Shown: positions 1 to 5,338 of the stretch, piece by piece | Layout: every line of letters starts with the position of its first letter | How positions within the stretch are numbered: position 1 is the stretch's first letter | Origin: Actinomycetes bacterium | GTDB lineage: Bacteria; Actinomycetota; Actinomycetes; Propionibacteriales; Propionibacteriaceae | Length of the DNA: 5,338 nucleotides | Assembly (NCBI GenBank): GCA_023393755.1 | Contig: JAEXCA010000256.1 | Span: 1-5,338 of the forward strand | Direction: 5' to 3' | The notes under the pieces: generated by a model | What the model was told of the DNA's origin: nothing | Seen by the model: the letters and a program-made list of their open reading frames with translations, nothing else | Database searches by the model: none | Translations under genes and position numbers: made by a program

Positions 1-1
1 G

Positions 2-1060
2 GAGATCGAGAGCGCGGTGGTGGCCGCCGGGGGAGCGGCCGCGGTGATGCACACCCGCGAGGAGTGGCTGGCCTCGCCGGCCGGACAGGCGACCCGGGAC
101 GCCCCGCTGCTCGCGATCGACGAGCACCACAGCGACGTGCCGGTGGCCTGGGCGAGAACGGAACCATCGCTGCCGTTCAGTGGGATCCGGGTGCTCGATC
201 TCACCCGGGTGATCGCCGGGCCGGTGGCCACAAAGTTCCTCGCTGGCTACGGAGCGGACGTGCTCCGGATCGACCCGCCCGGCTTCGAGGAGGTCGCCTC
301 GCTGCTGCCCGAGACCACCGTCGGCAAGCGCCGGGCAGCGGTGGATCTGGCCACCCCGGTGGGCAGGCGGGTGTTCGAAGCACTGGTAGCCGGTGCCGAT
401 GTGATGGTCATCGGCTACCGTCCGGACGCCTTGGCGACCTACGGCTACGACGATCAGCGGCTCTGCCAACTGAATCCCAGCCTGATCACCGCTCGCCTGG
501 ATGCCTACGGGTGGACGGGCCCGTGGCGCAACCGGCGTGGTTTCGACAGCCTGGTGCAGATGAGCTGCGGGATCGCTGCTGCAGGTGCGGCCGCCTATGG
601 CCGGGACGAGCCGACGCCGCTGCCCGTCCAGGCGCTCGATCACGCGACCGGCTGGCTGCTCGTCGCGGCCGTGGCCCGGGCGCTGGCGCGCCAGCTCACT
701 GCCGCGGTCACCACCCGCATCAGGGGATCGCTCATCGCCACCGCGAACCTGCTGTATGACCTGGCTCCGCCCGACGACCCGCTCACCGCCACCGGTCAAC
801 CAGCCATCGAGCTGGAGGAGACCCCCACCGAGTGGGGTCCGGCGCTACGCACGCCAGCTCCTGGCCGCATCGCCGGCGTCCGTCCGCGCTGGGTGCACCA
901 GGCCGGTCGGCTGGGACAACACAGCGCAGAGTGGCGGGAAGCTACCGAGAAAGGACCTACCGACTCACCCCTGCCGCCCAGCGCGACCTCTCCTCGATCT
1001 GGGATTCACCCAAGAGCGCTGGGACGCACGGCAGGCCGAGATCCAACGCGGCACTTGTGA
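2..1060 (+). CDS. CoA-transferase family III (CaiB/BaiF) protein, 5' end outside window, altered C-terminus
   Basis: The frame is open from the first complete codon at base 2, so the true start lies upstream and about 352 residues are visible. Family III CoA-transferases move CoA between carboxylic acids through an aspartyl-CoA intermediate, in the cytosol; the substrate here cannot be told. Family marks: the nucleotide-binding-like motif VLDLTRVIAGPVAT (about 191-232), then GADVLRIDPPG (about 251-283), VGKRRAAVDL (about 320-349), and GPWRNRRGFDSLVQ (about 518-559), in which the Asp codon at 545-547 matches the usual catalytic aspartate. Recognisable sequence ends near GVRPRW...GQHSAEW (about 875-934), a typical end for actinobacterial relatives. 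The last ~40 codons (938-1057) match nothing I know, are rich in Pro, Arg and Ser, and include codons avoided elsewhere (aaa, tca, aga, att). By hand count only about 22 of 40 end in G or C. They overlap the ParE remnant in another frame, so this tail is probably readthrough after loss of the original stop. Family assignment is firm; whether the product is functional is open. Confidence 0.85.
   Translation, partial: EIESAVVAAGGAAAVMHTREEWLASPAGQATRDAPLLAIDEHHSDVPVAWARTEPSLPFSGIRVLDLTRVIAGPVATKFLAGYGADVLRIDPPGFEEVASLLPETTVGKRRAAVDLATPVGRRVFEALVAGADVMVIGYRPDALATYGYDDQRLCQLNPSLITARLDAYGWTGPWRNRRGFDSLVQMSCGIAAAGAAAYGRDEPTPLPVQALDHATGWLLVAAVARALARQLTAAVTTRIRGSLIATANLLYDLAPPDDPLTATGQPAIELEETPTEWGPALRTPAPGRIAGVRPRWVHQAGRLGQHSAEWREATEKGPTDSPLPPSATSPRSGIHPRALGRTAGRDPTRHL
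931..1043 (+). pseudogene. parE: Remnant of a ParE-type toxin gene, frameshifted and truncated
   Basis: A GTG at 931 opens a frame reading VAGSYRERTYRLTPAAQRDL and then SSIWD up to 1005. This strongly resembles the N-terminus of ParE/RelE-superfamily toxins (pattern YRLSPAAQxDLxxIWDYTxERWGxxQAE). The next part of the pattern, FTQERWDARQAEI, follows at 1005-1043 but in the frame starting at 1005 instead of 1006. One missing base (probably a T in the run at 1005-1006) restores one continuous reading. After 1043 no frame resembles the remaining two-thirds of ParE. GC3 in the two toxin frames is high (about 19 of 25 and 11 of 13 codons by hand), as expected of former coding sequence. ParE toxins inhibit DNA gyrase and normally lie just downstream of parD; no ParD-like sequence is visible in any frame upstream. 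The remnant lies across the 3' end of the CoA-transferase frame and should make no active toxin. Confidence 0.75.
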
Positions 1061-1113
1061 CAGGTCAGGTTTGGACGCCTGCTTCGCCCGTGCCCGGTTT
1101 GCCGCGAACTGGG

Positions 1114-1119
1114 TAGGGT
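1114..1119 (+). promoter_or_regulatory. Putative -10 element (TAGGGT) for a leaderless transcript
   Basis: TAGGGT fits the actinobacterial TANNNT -10 pattern and ends 7 bases before the ATG at 1127, so transcription would start at or next to that A. There is no clear Shine-Dalgarno sequence for the gene, which also suits a leaderless mRNA. No convincing -35 hexamer lies at the usual 16-18 base spacing. This element is the main reason for choosing ATG 1127 over the in-frame GTG at 1118, which overlaps the element. Confidence 0.5.
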
Positions 1120-1126
1120 GAACCCC

Positions 1127-1630
1127 ATGACGGGATCCTTCGCACCTGCCCTGCGGGACCACGATGGTGAACTGGCTCCCACGGTCTTCCTGATCGCTCA
1201 TGACGACTATCACGCGAGTCACGTCGGAAGGACGGCGGACGGGCGACAGTTCTTCATCACGACTCCCTTCGCGCCAGGTGCGGAGTTCGTGGCGCGCTAC
1301 CTGTTCGATGACGCCGGGCAACTGACCGACGCAGAAGTCGTGCCGCTCGGGCCCCGACCTGGCAATGGAGTCTTGCCCGGGAACACCGCCGCCTTCACTG
1401 CCCAGGAAGAGACGATGCAGCGGCTGCTGGACGAGGTCGGGCCGGTGAGCTACGGAGAGATCACGATCGCGCCGTTCGCCGTCAAGGCACACGGACGGGC
1501 GTTCGGGATGGTGCTGAACGGGCCCGACCCCGAGGATCCCCACGAGGAGTGGTACTGGTCGGTCAATCTGGAGCCCGGTGACTTCATGGGTTTCTACGCT
1601 CCCTGGGATTCCGGAGAGTACGACACCTGA
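1127..1630 (+). CDS. Conserved protein of unknown function (167 aa)
   Basis: I do not recognise a named domain. The protein is small and probably cytosolic: no signal peptide or membrane segment is visible. Two stretches look conserved and resemble, from memory, uncharacterised actinobacterial proteins: the N-terminal FLIAHDDYHASHVGRTADGR followed by QFFITTPF (about residues 21-48) and the C-terminal end FYAPWDSGEYDT (about 156-167). Between them is YLFDDAGQLTDAEV, which suggests beta strands, and a short acidic region around EDPHEEWYW. ATG 1127 is preferred because of the -10 element just upstream; GTG 1118 in the same frame would add three residues (MNP). The gene ends 45 bases before the ligase-like gene, with no terminator between, so the two are probably transcribed together. 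That it is a real gene is well supported by codon use and apparent conservation; the function is unknown. Confidence 0.8.
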   Translation: MTGSFAPALRDHDGELAPTVFLIAHDDYHASHVGRTADGRQFFITTPFAPGAEFVARYLFDDAGQLTDAEVVPLGPRPGNGVLPGNTAAFTAQEETMQRLLDEVGPVSYGEITIAPFAVKAHGRAFGMVLNGPDPEDPHEEWYWSVNLEPGDFMGFYAPWDSGEYDT

Positions 1631-1675
1631 TGCGGCTCGAGTGTCACCCCTGACCGAGAAGAAAGTTGGAAACTG

Positions 1676-2317
1676 ATGGCTGGTAGCCGCCGCGAAGGCA
1701 TCCATGGCAAGGACGCGGGAACTGCCGACGCCCAGGGGTTCGTCGCGCCGTCGGTGGGGTTGGTCGATCACGCGCTCTACTTCACCGCCGCACCGGACGT
1801 TCTGGCCAAGACGAAGCAGGTCCTGGACGAGGGTCGGCTGGAGCTACCGGGTGCCGTGATCGTCTGGGACGAGACGATCGGCCGGCGAAAGGGCTCCAAG
1901 GCGGTCCCAGGCTCCTGGTGGGCGACCCACGGGTCGGTGACCATGACGCTGGTGTTCGCCAGCGACGCGGTGGACGGGACCTCCCTCCGTGAGCTGGCGG
2001 CCGACGGAGTGTTGGCCGCGATCGACTCCTTCGCCCCCGACTCGCCGGCGAGCTACGACGGCGACGGTGGCTTCGTCCTGGCCGGAAGGCGGCTGGGCAT
2101 GATCGGGCACGAGGTGCACGGCGATGCCGAGATCCTCGTCGTCCGGGTGAACGCCGTCACCGACTTCGACAAGGCGCCGCCGGCGGTACGGGACGGCCAC
2201 AGCCGGCTGATCGATGTGATCGACGTGGGCAGCCTGCCGCTGGGCCGGGCTGGAACGCTGCCGAACAGCCTGTCCCAGGCGATCCTGCGCGAGGTGCCCG
2301 CCAGGCTCCTGGCCTGA
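1676..2317 (+). CDS. Biotin/lipoate protein ligase-like protein, probable pseudoenzyme (213 aa)
   Basis: ATG 1676 is the first ATG, GTG or TTG after an in-frame stop at 1628-1630; a purine-rich stretch (GAGAAGAAAG, 1656-1665) may act as a weak ribosome site. The sequence suggests the catalytic fold of biotin/lipoate protein ligases. PGAVIVWDETIGRRKGS (residues 58-74) and WWATHGSVTMTLVF (81-94) parallel the ligase pattern PGTVVVAxxQTxGRGRGS...WWSxxGSLTFSLLF. VLAGRRLGMI (134-143) parallels DGRKLGGIL, and ILVVRVNAV (153-161) parallels the strand VVGIGINV. However, in an ungapped comparison the segment that should hold KWPND, with the lysine that contacts biotin and ATP in BirA, reads DGDGG (128-132), and the third position of GRGR is Arg. 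If the fold assignment is right, ligase activity is unlikely, and binding or structural use is possible. There is no DNA-binding N-terminal domain as in E. coli BirA. The assignment rests on remembered patterns, so a different fold remains possible. Confidence 0.6.
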   Translation: MAGSRREGIHGKDAGTADAQGFVAPSVGLVDHALYFTAAPDVLAKTKQVLDEGRLELPGAVIVWDETIGRRKGSKAVPGSWWATHGSVTMTLVFASDAVDGTSLRELAADGVLAAIDSFAPDSPASYDGDGGFVLAGRRLGMIGHEVHGDAEILVVRVNAVTDFDKAPPAVRDGHSRLIDVIDVGSLPLGRAGTLPNSLSQAILREVPARLLA

Positions 2318-2354
2318 TCCCATGAAGCGGCGCGAGGGAGTTCAACCCGCCCGG

Positions 2355-2360
2355 TAGAGT
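2355..2360 (+). promoter_or_regulatory. Putative -10 element (TAGAGT) upstream of the GtrA-type gene
   Basis: TAGAGT matches TANNNT and ends 9 bases before the GTG start at 2370, giving a start of transcription at about 2367-2370 and a leader of zero to three bases. There is no Shine-Dalgarno sequence in this gap. TAG at 2355-2357 is also an in-frame stop for the downstream gene, so no earlier start codon is possible. No clear -35 box is seen. The promoter would serve the GtrA-type gene and, through the overlap, smc. Confidence 0.45.
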
Positions 2361-2369
2361 GAGCGCACT

Positions 2370-2924
2370 GTGAGCCCGAGCGACCTGTACCAACGCCACC
2401 GGCACAGCCTGTTGCAGTTCGTGCGGTTCGGGTTGGTCGGTGGCGTCGGCGTGCTGGTCAACCAGGTGGTGCTGGTGATCACCAACGTGATCGCCCGGGA
2501 CTGGTTCGGGATGCACAACAACGACGTGGTCGCCCCGGTGCCGTTCACCGACTTCAACGTCCGCAACTACCACGTCTACGTGATGATCGCCTTCCTGGTG
2601 GCGAACCTCTGCAACTTCCTGCTCAACCGGCACTGGACCTTCCGCAGCGCCGGCCACGCCGGGGTCTGGAAGGAGTACTGGCCCTTCCTCGCGGTCGGTC
2701 TGGCCGGGCAGATGGTGGGCCTGCTGCTGATCACCGCGCTGATGCACCCGCACTCGCCGATCGGTCTCTCCAGCGAGATCTTCGACAACTCCACCGGGTT
2801 CCGCACCAAGCTCTACTGGGCGAACCTGATTACCATCGCCTGCGTCACGCCGATCAACTTCGTGCTGAACAAGCTGTGGACGTTCCGCGCCGTGCGCCGG
2901 CACCGGACCGGGGAGGTGAGCTGA
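2370..2924 (+). CDS. GtrA-family integral membrane protein (184 aa)
   Basis: This is a small membrane protein of the GtrA family (PF04138 type). Members are thought to help move or transfer lipid-linked sugars (for example undecaprenyl-phosphate-glucose) during cell-surface polysaccharide synthesis; the substrate here is unknown. Four hydrophobic segments are visible: about 17-39, 68-86, 104-124 and 148-168. The family hallmark NFLLNxxWTF appears twice, as NFLLNRHWTF (82-91) and NFVLNKLWTF (163-172), at the ends of helices 2 and 4, showing the internal two-fold repeat. The loops after helix 1 (about 40-67) and helix 3 (about 125-147) are rather long for a minimal GtrA protein. GTG 2370 is the only possible early start because a stop lies at 2355-2357. 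Length is close to, or slightly above, the family norm. The stop TGA (2922-2924) shares one base with the smc start. No glycosyltransferase gene is visible nearby. Confidence 0.88.
   Translation: MSPSDLYQRHRHSLLQFVRFGLVGGVGVLVNQVVLVITNVIARDWFGMHNNDVVAPVPFTDFNVRNYHVYVMIAFLVANLCNFLLNRHWTFRSAGHAGVWKEYWPFLAVGLAGQMVGLLLITALMHPHSPIGLSSEIFDNSTGFRTKLYWANLITIACVTPINFVLNKLWTFRAVRRHRTGEVS
2912..2919 (+). promoter_or_regulatory. Strong Shine-Dalgarno sequence for smc inside the GtrA-type gene
   Basis: GGAGGTGA is an excellent match to the anti-Shine-Dalgarno sequence of 16S rRNA. The GGAGG core ends 7 bases before the smc ATG at 2924. It lies within the last codons of the upstream gene, and the TGATG stop/start overlap suggests translational coupling. 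It firmly fixes the smc start. Confidence 0.8.
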
Positions 2925-5338
2925 TGTACCTGAAGAGCCTCACCCTGCGCGGCTTCAAGTCCTTCGCCTCCACCACAACGCTGCGGTTCGAACCGGGCAT
3001 CACGTGCGTGGTCGGCCCCAACGGCTCGGGCAAGTCGAACGTGGTGGACGCGCTCAGCTGGGTGATGGGCGAGCAGGGCGCCAAGACGCTGCGCGGCGGC
3101 AAGATGGAGGACGTCATCTTCGCCGGCACCTCCGGTCGCGCCCCGCTGGGCCGCGCCGAGGTGCTGCTCACCATCGACAACTCCGACGGCGCGCTGCCGA
3201 TCGACTACACCGAGGTCACGATCTCGCGGACCATGTTCCGCTCCGGCGGCTCGGAGTACGCCATCAACGGCACCACCGCCCGGCTGCTCGACGTGCAGGA
3301 ACTGCTGGCGGATTCGGGCATCGGCCGCGAGATGCACGTCGTGGTCGGTCAGGGCCAGCTCGACAGCATCCTGAACGCCACCCCGGAGACCCGGCGCGGC
3401 TTCATCGAGGAGGCCGCGGGCGTCCTGAAGCACCGCAAGCGCAAGGAGAAGGCGGAGCGGAAGCTGGAGGCCACCGGCGCCAACCTGAACCGCCTGACCG
3501 ATCTGTTGAACGAGATCCGCCGGCAGCTCAAGCCGCTCGGGCGGCAGGCCGAGGTGGCCCGCAAGGCGGCCATCATCCAGGCCGAACTGCGGGACGCGAA
3601 GGCGCGGCTGATCGCCGACGACTACCAGGCCGCGCTCACCTCGCTGGTCAGCGATCAGGAGGCCGAGCAGACGCTCAAGGCCCGCCGCCGGCAGGTGGAG
3701 GGCCAGTTGGCGCAGGCCCGCGAAGCCGAGCAGGCGGCCGAGCAGGCCTCCCGGGAGGCGATCCCCGAACTCACCCGGGCGCAGGAGACCTGGTACGCCC
3801 TGGCCGCCCTGGCGGAGAAGGCGGGTTCGACCGCGGCGATCGCCGCTGAGCGGCTCCGTTCGGCCGAGTCGATGGGCGACGCCGAGCGGCCCGGCCGTGA
3901 CCCCGAGGCGATCGAGCGGGAGGCCGCGTCGGTCCGGGAGGCGGAGGCCGCGCTGCGGGCCGAGATCGAGGTCAAGGCCGAGGCGCTGACCGCCGCCACC
4001 GCCGCCCGGGAAGCCGCCGAGACCGCCTACACCGCCGCCGAGCGGCAGTACCAGGCCCATCAGCGGGCGATCGCCGACCGGCGCGAGGGCCTGGCCCGGC
4101 TGGCCGGAGAGGTCAACACGCTGCGCGGCCGGGCCGAGTCGGCGGTGGCCGAGATCGGGCGGCTGAGCGAGGCCCGGGACGAGGCCGAGCAGCGGGCGGC
4201 GGCCGCCCGGCACGACTTCGCCGCGCTGGAGACCAGGCTGGCCTCGCTGAGCGCGGGGGAGGCGGGGCTGGACGCGGCCTACGAGGCCGCTGAGGCCGAG
4301 CTGGAGCGGCTGCGTGTCGAGGTCGAGGAACTGCATGCCGCCGAGACCGCCGCCACTGCCGGTCGGGGAGCCCTGGCCGCCCGGGTCGAGGCGCTCGCCC
4401 TGGGCCTGGAGCGCCGGGACGGCTCCGCCGCGCTGCTGACGGCGGGGGAGCGGCTGAACGGACTGCTGGGCAGCGTGGCCGCGCTGATCTCGGTGCATCC
4501 CGGTGCCGAGGTCGCCGTGGCCACCGCGCTGGGCGCGGCCGCGGATGCCGTGGCGGTCACCGGGGTGGACGCGGCGCTGGGCGCCTTCGAACACCTCAAG
4601 ACGGCCGATCTGGGACGGGCCGGGCTGCTGCTCGGCGGCCCCGGGGTGGCGGTCGACCCGTCCGACTGGCCCGCGCTGCCCGGCGGGCTCCGGTACGCCC
4701 GCGACCTGCTGGACTGCAGCGCGGAACTGCGTCCGGCGATCGACCGGCTGCTGTTCAAGGTGGCCGTGGTGCCCGACATGGCGGCCGCCGCGGCACTGGT
4801 CGCCGACCTGCCCGATCTCACCGCGGTGACCCGGGAGGGCGACCTGCTGAGCTCGTGGTTCGCCGCCGGCGGCTCGCAGTCGCAGCCCTCGCTGATCGAG
4901 GTGCAGGCCGCCGTGGACGAGGCGACCACCCAGTTGGCCGCCGCCCAGGCCGAGTCCGAGCGGCTCCGGTTCGCCCTGGCCGCCAAGCAGGCCGAACTGG
5001 ACGGCGCCACCGAGCGGGCCGAGGCCGCGCTCGCCCGGCTGCACGAGTCGGACGCCGCCCACGCCGGCCTGGCCGAGGAGGCCAACGACCTGAACCAGGC
5101 GATCCGGGCCGCCACCGCCGAAACCGGGCGGCTGGAGGCGGCGATCACCCGCGCCCAGGAGATCCGCGACCAGGCCACCGCCGCCCTGACCGGGCTGGAG
5201 GAGCGGCTCGCCCTGGCCAGCGAGGAATCCACCACCAGCGAGGCCGACCCCACCGACCGCGACCGGGCCAGCGACGCCACCCGCGCCGCCGCCGCCGCCG
5301 AGATGGAGGCGAGGCTGGCGCTGCGGACGGTCGAGGAG
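2924..5338 (+). CDS. smc: Chromosome segregation ATPase SMC, N-terminal 805 residues (3' end outside window)
   Basis: SMC dimerises and, with ScpA and ScpB, forms the bacterial condensin that organises and helps separate chromosomes. I translated the frame codon by codon and it is open without interruption to the window edge. The N-terminal head starts MYLKSLTLRGFKSF, has Walker A GPNGSGKS (residues 31-38), the conserved LRGGKMEDVIFAG (56-68, with the Arg-57 finger position) and the Q-loop region GQGQLDSIL (142-150). The head passes into the coil at EEAAGVLKHRKRK (162-174). An Ala/Glu/Arg-rich coiled-coil arm covers about 170-510. The hinge follows at about 513-650, with the conserved ALG (535-537) and GRAG (564-567). 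It ends near SSWFAAGGS (643-651), after which the returning coil begins. Bacterial SMCs are about 1,150-1,200 residues, so roughly two-thirds is present; the signature motif, Walker B and C-terminal head lie beyond the window. All visible key residues are intact. The start is set by a strong Shine-Dalgarno sequence, and the gene overlaps the GtrA-type gene by one base. In many actinobacteria ftsY follows smc. Confidence 0.97.
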   Translation, partial: MYLKSLTLRGFKSFASTTTLRFEPGITCVVGPNGSGKSNVVDALSWVMGEQGAKTLRGGKMEDVIFAGTSGRAPLGRAEVLLTIDNSDGALPIDYTEVTISRTMFRSGGSEYAINGTTARLLDVQELLADSGIGREMHVVVGQGQLDSILNATPETRRGFIEEAAGVLKHRKRKEKAERKLEATGANLNRLTDLLNEIRRQLKPLGRQAEVARKAAIIQAELRDAKARLIADDYQAALTSLVSDQEAEQTLKARRRQVEGQLAQAREAEQAAEQASREAIPELTRAQETWYALAALAEKAGSTAAIAAERLRSAESMGDAERPGRDPEAIEREAASVREAEAALRAEIEVKAEALTAATAAREAAETAYTAAERQYQAHQRAIADRREGLARLAGEVNTLRGRAESAVAEIGRLSEARDEAEQRAAAARHDFAALETRLASLSAGEAGLDAAYEAAEAELERLRVEVEELHAAETAATAGRGALAARVEALALGLERRDGSAALLTAGERLNGLLGSVAALISVHPGAEVAVATALGAAADAVAVTGVDAALGAFEHLKTADLGRAGLLLGGPGVAVDPSDWPALPGGLRYARDLLDCSAELRPAIDRLLFKVAVVPDMAAAAALVADLPDLTAVTREGDLLSSWFAAGGSQSQPSLIEVQAAVDEATTQLAAAQAESERLRFALAAKQAELDGATERAEAALARLHESDAAHAGLAEEANDLNQAIRAATAETGRLEAAITRAQEIRDQATAALTGLEERLALASEESTTSEADPTDRDRASDATRAAAAAEMEARLALRTVEE

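Noticed and set aside
780..930. Possible ParD antitoxin upstream of the toxin remnant
   Set aside because: The other + frames here give no ParD-like sequence, and the main frame is clearly CoA-transferase.
1044..1121. Continuation of the toxin frame to a stop at 1121
   Set aside because: After 1043 the reading no longer resembles ParE in any frame, so it is treated as unrelated upstream sequence of the next gene.
965..1771. 268-codon open frame on the - strand across the unknown gene
   Set aside because: It runs across the toxin remnant, a promoter-like element and two + strand genes, shows no recognisable domain, and has shadow-like composition.
2300..2313. Inverted repeat GCCAGG-ct-CCTGGC at the end of the ligase-like gene
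   Set aside because: The stem would be about 5 bp with a 4-base loop, lies inside coding sequence and has no following T-run, so it is not a credible terminator.
2157..2903. 248-codon open frame on the - strand opposite the GtrA-type gene
   Set aside because: His/Val/Gln-rich composition is typical of the reverse strand of a GC-rich membrane protein gene; the + strand has the GtrA motifs.
3004..3849. 281-codon open frame on the + strand inside smc
   Set aside because: It is in a different frame from smc, is Arg/Gly-rich and has no motif; smc is verified in its own frame throughout.
2813..5062. Long open frame (749 codons) on the - strand opposite smc
   Set aside because: Its translation is Gly/Arg/Leu/Gln-rich without domains. 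smc on the + strand has complete domain motifs. The GC-rich codons of smc rarely create stops on the opposite strand, which explains the open frame.
5285..5299. (GCC)5 repeat near the window end
   Set aside because: It encodes five alanines in an Ala-rich coiled coil; short GCC runs are expected in such GC-rich sequence.

Overview
This window looks like chromosomal DNA from a high-GC actinobacterium. All intact genes read on the + strand and have strongly G/C-biased third codon positions. Two genes carry a TANNNT-type -10 element directly before the start codon, a common actinobacterial arrangement for leaderless or nearly leaderless mRNAs. The SMC protein also has the actinobacterial style of hinge and head. 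I cannot name the genus; a Propionibacteriales-like organism is only a guess.

Layout. Bases 2-1060 hold the 3' part of a family III (CaiB/BaiF) CoA-transferase gene that begins before the window. Its last ~40 codons look like readthrough into the remnant of a ParE-type toxin gene (about 931-1043), which is broken by a one-base deletion and cut off after about 38 codons. No antitoxin is visible. A -10-like element at 1114-1119 then leads a two-gene group: a conserved protein of unknown function (1127-1630) and, 45 bases later, a protein (1676-2317) that resembles the biotin/lipoate protein ligase fold but lacks the expected catalytic lysine motif. A second -10-like element at 2355-2360 precedes a GtrA-type four-helix membrane protein (2370-2924). 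The gtrA stop codon overlaps the start codon of smc (2924 to beyond the window end) by one base, with a strong Shine-Dalgarno sequence inside the last gtrA codons.

How they work together. smc encodes the chromosome-organising ATPase. The visible part covers the N-terminal head, the first coiled-coil arm, the hinge and the beginning of the returning arm. GtrA proteins are usually linked to moving or transferring lipid-linked sugars, so the tight coupling to smc looks like shared expression rather than shared function. No functional link joins the CoA-transferase, the unknown protein and the ligase-like protein to each other or to smc.

I found no mobile element, CRISPR array, RNA gene or clearly new system. 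The most notable items are the decayed ParE toxin with the altered CoA-transferase C-terminus, and the ligase-like protein that seems to have lost its active site. No gene-free stretch exceeds 100 bases.
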